This document shows positions 1-7,819 of a DNA stretch of 64,000 nucleotides, piece after piece. The translations under genes were made by a program, and so were the position numbers. Location: contig NZ_CP019402.1 of the NCBI RefSeq assembly GCF_002024505.1, forward strand, positions 2,790,001 through 2,854,000. The letters are read 5' to 3'. Every line of letters begins with the position of its first letter. Within the stretch, counting starts at the first letter, position 1. The notes under the pieces are model-generated. The model did no database searches, had not been told where the DNA came from, and saw only the letters and a program-made list of their open reading frames with translations. The stretch comes from Plantibacter flavus (GTDB lineage: Bacteria > Actinomycetota > Actinomycetes > Actinomycetales > Microbacteriaceae).

Positions 1-86
1 ACGACGCGCTGGATGGCGGCGTATTCCGCGGCATCCCAGGAGGAGGTCGCGAGGGGGAAACCGGAGTCGAAGATGTCGTCGGTCAT
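1..86 (-). CDS. Partial ColD-like GDP-4-keto-6-deoxymannose 3-dehydratase (N-terminus only)
   Basis: Only the first 28 codons are in the window; the gene runs off the left edge. The ATG at 86 overlaps the stop of the preceding gene (ATGA), so it is the third gene of the gmd operon. The visible residues include FPLATSSWDAAEYAAIQRVV, which match the start of the E. coli colitose enzyme ColD (YPLASSTWDDLEYKAIQSVL, recalled) much better than typical perosamine synthases or RfbH. ColD is a PLP-dependent enzyme of the DegT/DnrJ/EryC1 aminotransferase fold that removes the 3-hydroxyl of GDP-4-keto-6-deoxymannose. Context (gmd and a GDP-fucose-synthase-like gene) fits. The catalytic region cannot be seen, so another DegT-family aminotransferase remains possible. 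Confidence 0.6.
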   Translation of the reverse strand, partial: MTDDIFDSGFPLATSSWDAAEYAAIQRV

Positions 87-1018
87 GGTGTCTGTGGCTC
101 CTGAGCTGCGAGGTAGGCGTGGTAGCTCGCGGCGACGCCGGTCGCGAGCGGGGTGGTGGGGTTCCAGCCGAGCGCGCGGGCGGCGGCTGAGTCGAGCAGG
201 CGCTGGTGGACACCGGAAGGCTTGGTGGCGTCGTATCGGAAGCGACCGGTGAAGCCGACGGCGCGACCGGCTGCCTCGTAGTACTCGGTGATGCTGTGGT
301 CGACACCCGGCCCGAGGTTGAGCGTGACGGGCCACGCGTCGAGTGCGCCGAGCTGCGTGACGAGCCAGGCCGCGAGGTCGGGCGTGTAGGTGAACTCGCG
401 TCGGGCGGTGCCGTCGCCCCAGACCTCGACCTCGTCGGAGCCGCTCGTCACGGCGGCGTGCACCTTGCCGAGGGCGGCCGCGACCAGATGCGCCTGGCCG
501 TGGGTGTAGTCGTCGCCCGGGCCGTAGAGGTTCGACGGCACGGCCGCGCGGTAGGCGAACCCGTACTGCCGGCTCGCGTACTCGCAAAGCTTCGTCCCGG
601 CGATCTTCGCGAGTGCGTAGCCCTCGTTCGCGCCCTCCAGCGTGCCGCTGAGGAGCGCGGCCTCACCGATCGGCTGCGGGAGTCCCTCGGGGTAGATCGC
701 CGCGCTCGAGACATAGAGCAGCTCGGGGACACCGGCGTCGATCGCGCCTCGGATGACCGAGGTGTCGATCAGGAGGTTGTCGAGCAGGAAGTCGGTGGGA
801 CGCTGGAGCTTCGCCTGGATGCCGGCGACCTTGGCCGCCGTGTGCACGATCGCGTCCGGCGCCGTCCGGCCGATGAGGCCTGCGACGGCGGCTCGATCGG
901 TGAGGTCGGCGTCCGCACGCGTCGCCACGATCAGCTCGTCGGCGGCGCGGAGCGTGGGCCAGACCTCGGCGATGCTCGAACCGAGCATGCCGGCACCACC
1001 GGTGAGGAGGACGCGCAC
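83..1018 (-). CDS. GDP-L-fucose synthase / GDP-L-colitose synthase-like reductase (extended SDR)
   Basis: This 311-aa cytosolic NADP-dependent extended SDR resembles WcaG/Fcl and ColC, which epimerise and reduce GDP-4-keto sugars. Visible features are the nucleotide-binding GGAGMLG near residues 7-13, the catalytic Ser105, the Tyr134 and Lys138 pair in EGYALAKIAG, and His177 in QAHLVAA, equivalent to the epimerising His179 of E. coli Fcl. The partner epimerising Cys109 of Fcl is replaced by Ala107 (SSAAIYP instead of GSSCIYP), so the epimerisation step may be altered or lost. It starts with GTG, 5 bases after gmd, and its stop overlaps the ColD-like start. The gmd and ColD-like neighbours favour a colitose-type role over plain fucose, which is an inference. 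Confidence 0.8.
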   Translation of the reverse strand: MRVLLTGGAGMLGSSIAEVWPTLRAADELIVATRADADLTDRAAVAGLIGRTAPDAIVHTAAKVAGIQAKLQRPTDFLLDNLLIDTSVIRGAIDAGVPELLYVSSAAIYPEGLPQPIGEAALLSGTLEGANEGYALAKIAGTKLCEYASRQYGFAYRAAVPSNLYGPGDDYTHGQAHLVAAALGKVHAAVTSGSDEVEVWGDGTARREFTYTPDLAAWLVTQLGALDAWPVTLNLGPGVDHSITEYYEAAGRAVGFTGRFRYDATKPSGVHQRLLDSAAARALGWNPTTPLATGVAASYHAYLAAQEPQTP

Positions 1019-1023
1019 CGCGC

Positions 1024-2073
1024 CTAGACCTCGGCGGTGTCGATGTAGGGCGTGCCCGACGCCTCGAGCTCGGCGACGTCCGAGTCGACCATGATCTGGG
1101 CGAGCCGGGGCGGGAGCACCTTGGGCGACCAGCCGAGGACCGACTCGGCCTTCGCGTAGTCGCCGATCAGCGCGTCGACCTCGGTGGGACGGAGGTAGCG
1201 CTCATCGAACTTGACGTACTGCTCCCAGTCGAGGTCGAGCCGTTCGAAGGAGAACTGGAGGAAGTCCTTGACGGTGTACGCGGTGTTGGTGGCGAGCACG
1301 AAGTCGGTCGGCTCGTCGGCCTGCAGCATCCGCCACATGCCCTCGACGTAGTCGGGCGCGTAGCCCCAGTCACGGACGGCGTCGAGGTTGCCCATGTAGA
1401 GGAAGTCCTGCTGGCCGGCGGCGATGCGCGCGGCGGCTCGGGTGATCTTGCGGGTCACGAAGGTGCCACCGCGACGCGGCGACTCGTGGTTGAACAGGAT
1501 GCCGTTGACCGCGAACATCCCGTAGGCCTCGCGGTAGTTGCGGGTGATCCAGTAGGAGTACACCTTCGCGACGCCGTAGGGCGAGCGCGGGTAGAACGGG
1601 GTCTCCTCGTTCTGCGGCGGCGGTGTCGCACCGAACATCTCGGAGCTGGACGCCTGGTAGAAGCGGCAGTGGAGACCGATCTGGCGGATGGCCTCGAGGA
1701 GTCGGACCGTCCCGATGCCGGTCGTGTCGCCCGTGTACTCCGGCTCGTCGAAGCTGACCCGCACGTGCGACTGCGCGGCGAGGTTGTAGACCTCGTCGGG
1801 CTGGATCTCCGCGAGCAGCGTCGCCAGGCGCGAGCCGTCGGCCAGGTCGGCGAAGTGCAACTGGAGCCTGGGCGAACCGTCGTGGGTCGCCTCGGGGTCG
1901 TAGATGTGGTCGATCCGCCCGGTGTTGAAGGTCGACGCGCGGCGGATGAAGCCGTGCACCTCGTAGCCCTTCGCGAGGAGGAGCTCGGCGAGGTAGCTGC
2001 CGTCCTGACCGGTGATACCGGTGATGACGGCCTTCTTGATGGGGGTCTGGGTCACGGGGTGCTGCTCCGTCAT
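1024..2073 (-). CDS. gmd: GDP-mannose 4,6-dehydratase
   Basis: Converts GDP-D-mannose to GDP-4-keto-6-deoxy-D-mannose, the entry step to fucose, colitose, perosamine and 6-deoxytalose. The protein is 349 aa, the normal Gmd length. It shows the NADP-binding [15 protein letters not shown] at the N-terminus, the ASSSEMFG active-site strand, the SPYGVAKVY catalytic Tyr-Lys pair and the NHESPRRG region typical of Gmd. The frame is open for 22 more codons upstream, but ATG 2073 was chosen because GGAG lies about 9 bases before it. It is the first gene of a three-gene minus-strand operon with the reductase and the ColD-like gene, divergent from the glycosyltransferase at 2194. A -10-like TAAGCT lies about 80 bases upstream. 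Confidence 0.93.
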   Translation of the reverse strand: MTEQHPVTQTPIKKAVITGITGQDGSYLAELLLAKGYEVHGFIRRASTFNTGRIDHIYDPEATHDGSPRLQLHFADLADGSRLATLLAEIQPDEVYNLAAQSHVRVSFDEPEYTGDTTGIGTVRLLEAIRQIGLHCRFYQASSSEMFGATPPPQNEETPFYPRSPYGVAKVYSYWITRNYREAYGMFAVNGILFNHESPRRGGTFVTRKITRAAARIAAGQQDFLYMGNLDAVRDWGYAPDYVEGMWRMLQADEPTDFVLATNTAYTVKDFLQFSFERLDLDWEQYVKFDERYLRPTEVDALIGDYAKAESVLGWSPKVLPPRLAQIMVDSDVAELEASGTPYIDTAEV

Positions 2074-2179
2074 GGGGTCCGCTCCGGATCGCTTCGCGCT
2101 GATCCTCGGTGAATGGTTCGTTCCTCTGCTGAGGCACATCGACCCGGCCGAGCTTACCGGAGTGGCCCTCGGCCCCCGC

Positions 2180-2185
2180 TATGCT
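2180..2185 (+). promoter_or_regulatory. -10 element TATGCT for the GT4 gene at 2194
   Basis: TATGCT ends 8 bases before the ATG at 2194. No Shine-Dalgarno sequence lies between them, so transcription probably begins at or very near the start codon (leaderless mRNA). No convincing -35 box is visible. Confidence 0.5.
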
Positions 2186-2193
2186 CAGACCTC

Positions 2194-3306
2194 ATGCCGC
2201 TGCTTGCCGTCGATCTCCTGTCGTTCACCGGGACGAAGGGCGGCATGGAGACCTACACCCGCGAGCTCTATCGTGCGATCGGTCCGCAGGCGGCGGAGTT
2301 CGACCTCGTCGGCCTGGCCAGCACGGAAGCGGTGCAGGGTGATCTCTCCTGGTTCCCGGGCGAGATCGTGTCCACCGGGATCAGTGGTGAGAACCGCTTC
2401 GTCTGGGCTGCCGGCGAACTCTGGCGGATCGCCGCGATCGCGAAGCGGAACCGTGCCGACATCATCCACGCACCCGCGACGCTCGGACCGGCTCGCACCA
2501 CGCTCCCACTCGTGGTCACCATGCACGATCTGCTGTACTGGAGCCACCCGGAGCTCATGTCGACACCGTTCTACACGGCACCGGTGAAGTGGATGGAGCG
2601 TCAGGTCGCTCGGGCGGCCTCCCGCATCATCACGATCAGCGAGGTCTCCAAAGCGGAGATCGTCAAGTACCTCGGGACGTCGCCCGAGGCGGTCGACGTC
2701 ATCCCCCTGGCCGCGTCAGCTCCGTGGACGGCCATCCGGGAGCCGGATCGCGACGACCCCTTCATCCTCGCCACGGGCAACCGCCGCCCGCACAAGAACT
2801 ACGACGGCCTCATCCGAGCGCTCGCCCTCGTCGAGGAACGCGTCCGCCCCCGACTCGTCGTGACCGGGAGCCACGGGCTCGACGATCCGCTGCGCGCCGT
2901 CGTGGCCGAACTCGGTCTGGAACGGTTCGTGGAGCTGCGGTCCTGGTTGTCCCCGGAGGAGCTGGGTGAGCTCTACCGCACGACGACCGCCCTGGCCGTG
3001 CCCTCATTCGCCGAAGGCTTCAGCCTGCCGCCACTCGAGGCCATGCTCAGCGGCGTTCCGGTGCTCGTGAGCGACATCGACGTCCATCGGGAGGTCTGCG
3101 GTGATGCGGCGTTGTTCGTCGATCCCCACGACCTCGCCTCGATCGCGGCCGGTCTCCGCACCCTGGCGACCGACACCGCCGAGGTGACGCGCCTCACCGA
3201 GCGCGGGCGGGCGAGAGCCGCCACCTTCAGCTGGGCCTCGACGGCCGAGCGGACGCTCGACGCGTTCCGTGGCGCACTCGACCCGACGGCGTCGCGACCG
3301 CGCTGA
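2194..3306 (+). CDS. Glycosyltransferase family 4 (GT-B fold)
   Basis: A 370-aa retaining GT-B glycosyltransferase, probably cytosolic or peripheral at the membrane, adding a sugar to a lipid-linked polysaccharide intermediate. The N-terminal acceptor half has the glycine loop GTKGGMETYTRELY. The C-terminal half has GNRRPHKNYDGLI, which opens the donor domain, and the nucleotide-sugar motif EGFSLPPLEAMLSGVPVL (E-x7-E). The longer open frame from 2113 overlaps the gmd promoter region and looks non-coding. ATG 2194 begins the family-like sequence and has a -10 box just upstream. Donor and acceptor cannot be read from sequence; the divergent GDP-sugar genes suggest a deoxyhexose donor, which is a guess. 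Confidence 0.88.
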   Translation: MPLLAVDLLSFTGTKGGMETYTRELYRAIGPQAAEFDLVGLASTEAVQGDLSWFPGEIVSTGISGENRFVWAAGELWRIAAIAKRNRADIIHAPATLGPARTTLPLVVTMHDLLYWSHPELMSTPFYTAPVKWMERQVARAASRIITISEVSKAEIVKYLGTSPEAVDVIPLAASAPWTAIREPDRDDPFILATGNRRPHKNYDGLIRALALVEERVRPRLVVTGSHGLDDPLRAVVAELGLERFVELRSWLSPEELGELYRTTTALAVPSFAEGFSLPPLEAMLSGVPVLVSDIDVHREVCGDAALFVDPHDLASIAAGLRTLATDTAEVTRLTERGRARAATFSWASTAERTLDAFRGALDPTASRPR

Positions 3307-3359
3307 ACCGCGATCGGGCCCTCGCGGCCCGGCGATCTCGGCAGCCGGTCGAAGCTTGC

Positions 3360-3365
3360 TAGCGT
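3360..3365 (+). promoter_or_regulatory. -10 element TAGCGT for the GT2 gene at 3372
   Basis: TAGCGT is followed by exactly six bases and then the GTG start at 3372, the spacing expected for a leaderless transcript. No Shine-Dalgarno sequence is present. Confidence 0.55.
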
Positions 3366-3371
3366 AGCCGG

Positions 3372-4259
3372 GTGACGCTCGACATCATGATGCCCTTCTA
3401 CGGCCGCTTCGACCACTTCCAGGCGGCGGTGGAGAGTGTGCTCGCACAGTCCGACCCCGATTGGACGCTGACGATCGTCGACGACGTCTACCCGGATCTC
3501 GCTCCCGGTGAGTGGGCCGTCGCCCTCGGCGACCCACGCATCACCTACCTCCGGAACGAGGTGAACCTGCGCCCGTCGAAGAACTACCGCAAGTGCGTCT
3601 CCCTCATGACCGGTGAGTTCTCCGTCATCATGGGTTGCGACGACGTGATGCTGCCGAACTACGTCCGTCGCGTGCGCGAGCTCATCGCCGACCACCCCGA
3701 CGCCTCGATCATCCAGCCCGGCGTGTCCGTCATCGACGAGCACGGCACGCCGTCCAGTCCGCTCGCCGATCGGATCAAGGCGAAGTACCGGTTCTCCGGG
3801 ACAGGGGCTCGCGAATACCGGGGTGAGCAGCTCGCCACGAGCCTGCTCCGCGGCAACTGGACCTACTTCCCGTCGCTCGTCTGGCGGGTCGAGGCGCTCC
3901 GCAAGCACCAGTTCCGGCTCGACCTCGACGTCGTGCAGGACCTCGCGATGCTCCTCGAGATCACGAAAGACGGTGGAAGCCTCGTCCTCGACGACGAGAT
4001 CTGCTTCGCCTACCGCAGGCACTCCCAGAGCGTGTCCGCGGTCACCGGGCCGGACGGATCGAAGTTCCGGCAGGAGCGGACGCTGTTCGCCGAGGCGCGA
4101 CGTGATCTCACGGCGATGGGGTGGAACCGCGCGGCACGAGCCGCCGCGAACCATTGGACCTCGCGTGCCAACGCGCTCAGCGAGCTGCCTGCAGCATTGC
4201 GGTCCCGCAACGCCGCAGGGCGTCGTGCCCTGCTCGAGCACGTGTTCGCCAGGGTCTGA
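3372..4259 (+). CDS. Glycosyltransferase family 2
   Basis: A 295-aa GT-A fold glycosyltransferase. The N-terminus shows the GT2 opening (MMPFYGRFDHFQAAVESVL), followed by a TIVDD strand and the metal-binding acidic motif in GCDDVMLPNY near residue 95. A later LDLDVVQDLAML segment corresponds to the acceptor/base region. No transmembrane segment is evident, so it should act on the cytosolic membrane face. The start is GTG, placed by the adjacent -10 box. It is one of three consecutive plus-strand glycosyltransferase genes, each with its own -10 element, so they may be transcribed independently rather than as one operon. The specific sugar is unknown. Confidence 0.88.
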   Translation: MTLDIMMPFYGRFDHFQAAVESVLAQSDPDWTLTIVDDVYPDLAPGEWAVALGDPRITYLRNEVNLRPSKNYRKCVSLMTGEFSVIMGCDDVMLPNYVRRVRELIADHPDASIIQPGVSVIDEHGTPSSPLADRIKAKYRFSGTGAREYRGEQLATSLLRGNWTYFPSLVWRVEALRKHQFRLDLDVVQDLAMLLEITKDGGSLVLDDEICFAYRRHSQSVSAVTGPDGSKFRQERTLFAEARRDLTAMGWNRAARAAANHWTSRANALSELPAALRSRNAAGRRALLEHVFARV

Positions 4260-4295
4260 CCACCCCGCCTCCCAAGCGCTCCGCCCTCCGATTGC

Positions 4296-4301
4296 TAGGA
4301 T
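4296..4301 (+). promoter_or_regulatory. -10 element TAGGAT for the GT2 gene at 4309
   Basis: TAGGAT is followed by seven bases and the ATG at 4309, with no ribosome binding site between. This is consistent with leaderless transcription. Confidence 0.55.
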
Positions 4302-4308
4302 TCCGCAC

Positions 4309-5046
4309 ATGACGACCTCCCTCGCCGGCACCCTCATCGTCATGCCAGCACTCAACGAAGAAGCATCCGTGGCTGCGGTCGTCCGCGAGGTCCACGAGAA
4401 GCTGCCCGGTGTGGCGGTGCTCGTCGTCAACGACGGCTCGACCGATGCGACCACCACCGAGGCGCGTGCAGCCGGAGCGATCGTCGCCGAGCTGCCGTTC
4501 AACCTCGGGGTCGGCGGCGCGATGCGTGCAGGATTCAAGTACGCGCTCGCCCACGGCTACCGCAACGTCGTGCAGGTCGATTCGGACGGCCAGCACGACC
4601 CCGCCGGTGTCATCCGGCTCGTCGAAGAGCTGCAGTCCGCCGACCTCGTACTCGGCGCACGCTTCGCGGGCGAGGGCGATTACGAGGTCCGAGGTCCCCG
4701 GAGGTGGGCGATGGTCGTGCTGTCCGGCGTCCTGAGCGGCGTCGCGAGGACGAAGCTCACCGACACGACCAGCGGATTCCGTGCCACGGGTCCTCGCGCG
4801 GTGCGCCTCTTCGCCGAGCACTACCCGGCCGAGTACCTCGGTGACACCATCGAATCGCTCGTCATCGCCGCGCGCGCCGGCTGCGTCATCCGTCAGGTGC
4901 CTGTTGCGATGCGTCCACGCGCCGGCGGTACTCCTTCGCACAATCCGTTCAAGGCTGCCCGCTACCTCGCCCGGGCCGGCCTCGCGCTCGTCTTCGCGCT
5001 GATCCGACCACCCGTCGCGCTCCACGAAGGGGTGGTGACGGCGTGA
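4309..5046 (+). CDS. DPM1-type GT2 polyprenyl-phosphate glycosyltransferase
   Basis: A 245-aa GT2 enzyme of the dolichol/polyprenyl-phosphate sugar synthase type. It shows the opening VMPALNEEASVAAVV, the VVNDGSTDAT donor-binding strand, and QVDSDGQHDP with the DxD-type motif. It lacks C-terminal membrane helices. The frame is open far upstream inside the previous gene, but the GT2 fold begins at ATG 4309, which also has a -10 box seven bases before it. It overlaps the downstream DUF2304 gene by four bases (GTGA), so the two are translationally coupled. GT2-DUF2304 pairs are common in polysaccharide loci, where the small membrane protein probably anchors or assists the transferase. Confidence 0.88.
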   Translation: MTTSLAGTLIVMPALNEEASVAAVVREVHEKLPGVAVLVVNDGSTDATTTEARAAGAIVAELPFNLGVGGAMRAGFKYALAHGYRNVVQVDSDGQHDPAGVIRLVEELQSADLVLGARFAGEGDYEVRGPRRWAMVVLSGVLSGVARTKLTDTTSGFRATGPRAVRLFAEHYPAEYLGDTIESLVIAARAGCVIRQVPVAMRPRAGGTPSHNPFKAARYLARAGLALVFALIRPPVALHEGVVTA

Positions 5047-5429
5047 TCCCCATCGGCACCTACATCCTCGGCATCGTCGCGGCCCTGTTCACACTCGGCC
5101 TCGTCGTCGAGATGCTCCGCCGGCGCCAGCTCCGCGAGCGCCACGCGATCTGGTGGCTGATCGCCGGCCTGCTGGCACTCGTCATCGGCGTCTTCCCGCA
5201 GGTCCTCGTCTGGGCCGCCGGGGTGATCGGCGTCGAGATCCCGACGAACCTGGTGTTCTTCGTCAGCATCCTCATCCTCTTCCTCGTGAGCATCCAGCAC
5301 AGCTCGGAACTCACGACACTCGAGAACCGCAGTCGCACCCTCGCCGAAGAGGTCGCGCTGCAGGACCTCCGCATCCGCACACTGGAGCAGCGGCTGGCCG
5401 ACACACGTCGAGGCGACCGCTCCTCCTGA
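5043..5429 (+). CDS. DUF2304 membrane protein
   Basis: A 128-aa protein with three predicted transmembrane helices (about residues 4-23, 35-56 and 63-84), a basic RRRQLRERH loop between the first two, and a C-terminal cytosolic coiled coil (about residues 88-120: SSELTTLENRSRTLAEEV). This layout is that of DUF2304. Its function is unproven; family members usually sit next to polyprenyl-phosphate glycosyltransferases, as here, where the GTG start overlaps the GT2 stop. It ends at a hairpin shared with the convergent flippase gene. Confidence 0.85.
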   Translation: MIPIGTYILGIVAALFTLGLVVEMLRRRQLRERHAIWWLIAGLLALVIGVFPQVLVWAAGVIGVEIPTNLVFFVSILILFLVSIQHSSELTTLENRSRTLAEEVALQDLRIRTLEQRLADTRRGDRSS

Positions 5430-5430
5430 G

Positions 5431-5452
5431 GCCGACGGCTCAGGCCGTCGGC
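5431..5452. terminator. Bidirectional hairpin between convergent genes
   Basis: A perfect 9-bp inverted repeat (GCCGACGGC and GCCGTCGGC, loop TCAG) begins just after the DUF2304 stop and overlaps the last codons of the convergent flippase gene. There is no T-tract, so it would be a non-canonical terminator for either strand. Confidence 0.5.
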
Positions 5453-6729
5453 GGCACCGGCGGGGCGTCCGCTCCGGCGACATCCGCTCTCGGCTGACGG
5501 AACAGCGCTGCGCTCTGCAGCAGCAGCCCCGCGATCGGGCCGACGGTCAACGCCAGGATCGTCCGCTCATGCAGGCCGAGGGGAAGGAGCAGCATCGCAA
5601 CCGTCACGACGGCGGCGAGGATCCAGCCGCCCGCGAACGCTCCGTGCTGCGCGCGGGACAGGGTGGCGGCACCGGTCACGCAGAGCACTCCGACGAGGCC
5701 GGCGGTCGCGACGAGCAGGCCGATCGTGCCGCCCGCGAGGACGTCGGAACGTCCGAAGAGGACCGAGAGCGCCCAGGGGCCGAGCCACCAGGCGAGGAGC
5801 GCGAGGAGTCCTGCACCGACGAGGACCAGCGCGGAGAGTCTGGCGGCCCAGCCGAGGACCGCGTCGGCATGGGATCGGAACACCACCACGAGATAGCTCT
5901 GCAGCGCCAGGACGACGATGACGATCGGTGCGCGGGTGAGGGTGATCGCGTACGTCAGCGAGCCGAACGCGTCCGGCGACACGGTGTCGCCCGTGGCCTG
6001 GATCATCAGCGGAAGGCCACTGACCATGACGCCGGTCGCCGCGGCCGCGACGACGGTCCGCAGCACGTTCCAGCTGAGTTCCCGCGGACCGACGTCGACG
6101 GCGAACCGTCCGACGACCCCGCTGCGGATGAACAGCCAGAGGACGACCGGAGTGACGGCGAACGGCACGGCGACGCCCCAGGCGAGGACGGCGGTGTCGG
6201 TGGTGACCAGGAGCAGGCCGCCGACGAGGGCGAACCGGAGGACACCGTCGATGACGGTCATCGCCGCCGCTGCGGCCCAGAACGACAACCCGTACAGCAC
6301 GCCCGAGACGGCAGCCACCACCAGGTAGGCGGAGACGCCGAGGATGAGCGGTGGCACGAGCGCCCAACCCTCGTCCGGGAACACCGCGCCGACCCAGATC
6401 CAGGCCGAACCGGCGAGGACCGCCGCCACCCCGACCACCGCCACGAGGGTGAAGTTCCGCACCACCGGGGCGCGTCGGGCCTCGCCGGGCGCCGCCCCGG
6501 ATCGTTCGACGGGGTGCGTCGCGCGGGCGATCTCCTGCTGTGCACCCGACAACGCGCTGACGAGCAGGTAGAGCGCCGACCAGAAGACCGCGAACGAGGC
6601 GTAGGCGGCTGTCCCGAGCGCCACCCCGGTGACGATCTGGAGCAGGTACCCCGCTCCCCCGCCGATGGCGGTGGCCAGCAGGATCAGGACGGCGCCGTTG
6701 GGCCCACGACGCACGACCTCGGGAGGCAC
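5440..6729 (-). CDS. Wzx-like polysaccharide flippase (MOP superfamily)
   Basis: A 429-aa protein made of about 12 hydrophobic helices with short loops, as in MOP/MATE-type lipid-linked oligosaccharide flippases. It should move a polyprenyl-linked repeat unit across the cytoplasmic membrane. N-terminal helix sequence such as GAVLILLATAIGGGAGYLL and the internal FGSLTYAITLTRAPIVIVVL are typical of the group, but no single diagnostic motif is available. The frame extends upstream into the preceding gene; GTG 6729 was chosen because AGGA lies eight bases before it and it sits just after the epimerase stop. Weak sequence conservation of Wzx proteins limits the assignment to the fold. Confidence 0.78.
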   Translation of the reverse strand: MPPEVVRRGPNGAVLILLATAIGGGAGYLLQIVTGVALGTAAYASFAVFWSALYLLVSALSGAQQEIARATHPVERSGAAPGEARRAPVVRNFTLVAVVGVAAVLAGSAWIWVGAVFPDEGWALVPPLILGVSAYLVVAAVSGVLYGLSFWAAAAAMTVIDGVLRFALVGGLLLVTTDTAVLAWGVAVPFAVTPVVLWLFIRSGVVGRFAVDVGPRELSWNVLRTVVAAAATGVMVSGLPLMIQATGDTVSPDAFGSLTYAITLTRAPIVIVVLALQSYLVVVFRSHADAVLGWAARLSALVLVGAGLLALLAWWLGPWALSVLFGRSDVLAGGTIGLLVATAGLVGVLCVTGAATLSRAQHGAFAGGWILAAVVTVAMLLLPLGLHERTILALTVGPIAGLLLQSAALFRQPRADVAGADAPPVPPTA

Positions 6730-6733
6730 GTCG

Positions 6734-7819
6734 CTATTCCTGGACGTCGGCACCACGCTGGGCGGCGATCCACTCCTGCAGTGCGGCGACGCCTCGGGTG
6801 ACGTCCCAGGCGGGGGCCCAGTCGAGACCGGCGAGCGAGTCCTCGATGCTGCACTCGGCGTGCCGGACGTCGCCGTCGCGGTACATGCCGTTGACCACCG
6901 GCGCCGGAGCGTCGTGGTATGCGGCGATCGCCTGGGCGAGTTCGAGGATGGTGGTGCCGACACCGGACCCGATGTCGAATCGTGACACGTCCGCCGAGGG
7001 CCCGGCCGTGATCACGGCTCGGAAGGACTCGGCGATGTCGTCGATGTACACGAAGTCACGGACGATCCGACCGTCTTCGTAGACCTGGATGGTGCCGCCG
7101 TCCATGGCGAGCTGGGAGAACAGGGACACGATGCCCGTGTAGGAGTTGATGAGCGACTGGCCAGGACCGTACACGTTCTGCAGTCGTAGGATCGTCAGCT
7201 TCGCGTCGTGGGCGGCCGACCAGGCGGACAGGATGTGCTCCTGCGCAAGCTTGGTCGCTCCGTAGACGCTCGTGGGTGCCGGCATCGTCACGGCGGCTCG
7301 GCTCGGCAACGGCTTCGCCGCCGGGAAGTCCCAATCGCCCCGCTCGAACTGGGCGTGCGAACGCTGTCCCGGCTCGAAGACGGTGCCGTCCTCCCGCTGC
7401 CACTGGCCCTCGCCGTAGACGGCGCGACTCGACGAGAGGACGAAGTGCGCGGGCACCTGACCGGCACGCCCCAGGGCGTCCAGCATCTCCGTCGTGCCGA
7501 CCACGTTCGCCTCGGCGTGACTCGTGGCGGCATGGAGGGACTGCGCGGTCCCCGTCTCAGCGGCCAGGTGCACGATGACGTCGGGCCGGACATCGGCGAG
7601 GAGCGCGTCCCACGCCGCGGCGTCGGTGACGTCGCCGACGACGAGTTCAGCCGCCTCGTGGAGGTCTGCCGGGCGCTCCGCGCTCGGGTGCACCTGCGGG
7701 TGCAGCTTGTCGATGACGACCCAGCGCTCCGCGGTCGCAGCCAGCTTGTGCGAGAGGGCGCAACCGATGAAGCCGGCGCCTCCCGTCACGAGTACGGTCC
7801 CGAGGGTTGATGCAGTCAC
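6734..7819 (-). CDS. NAD-dependent nucleotide-sugar epimerase/dehydratase (extended SDR)
   Basis: A 361-aa extended SDR acting on a nucleotide sugar in the cytosol. It has GGAGFIGCALSHKLA at residues 13-27, VIHLAAETGTAQS-type substrate-loop sequence, a serine strand SSSRAVYGEG, the catalytic Tyr-Lys in SVYGATKLAQEH, and a C-terminal RDFVYIDDIA motif typical of C4-epimerases. Overall layout recalls dTDP-L-rhamnose 4-epimerase-like and UDP-glucose 4-epimerase-like enzymes; the substrate is not certain. It starts with GTG at 7819, overlapping the stop of the acyltransferase gene (GTGA), and is followed after 4 bases by the flippase, forming a three-gene minus-strand operon. Confidence 0.82.
   Translation of the reverse strand: MTASTLGTVLVTGGAGFIGCALSHKLAATAERWVVIDKLHPQVHPSAERPADLHEAAELVVGDVTDAAAWDALLADVRPDVIVHLAAETGTAQSLHAATSHAEANVVGTTEMLDALGRAGQVPAHFVLSSSRAVYGEGQWQREDGTVFEPGQRSHAQFERGDWDFPAAKPLPSRAAVTMPAPTSVYGATKLAQEHILSAWSAAHDAKLTILRLQNVYGPGQSLINSYTGIVSLFSQLAMDGGTIQVYEDGRIVRDFVYIDDIAESFRAVITAGPSADVSRFDIGSGVGTTILELAQAIAAYHDAPAPVVNGMYRDGDVRHAECSIEDSLAGLDWAPAWDVTRGVAALQEWIAAQRGADVQE

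Noticed and set aside
1..86. Reading the left partial gene as perosamine synthase or RfbH
   Set aside because: The visible N-terminus fits ColD better from memory; the fragment is short, so the alternative is only disfavoured, not excluded.
13..252. Plus-strand frame at the left edge
   Set aside because: Arg/Ser/Gly-rich translation antisense to the Fcl-like and ColD-like genes; no start signals.
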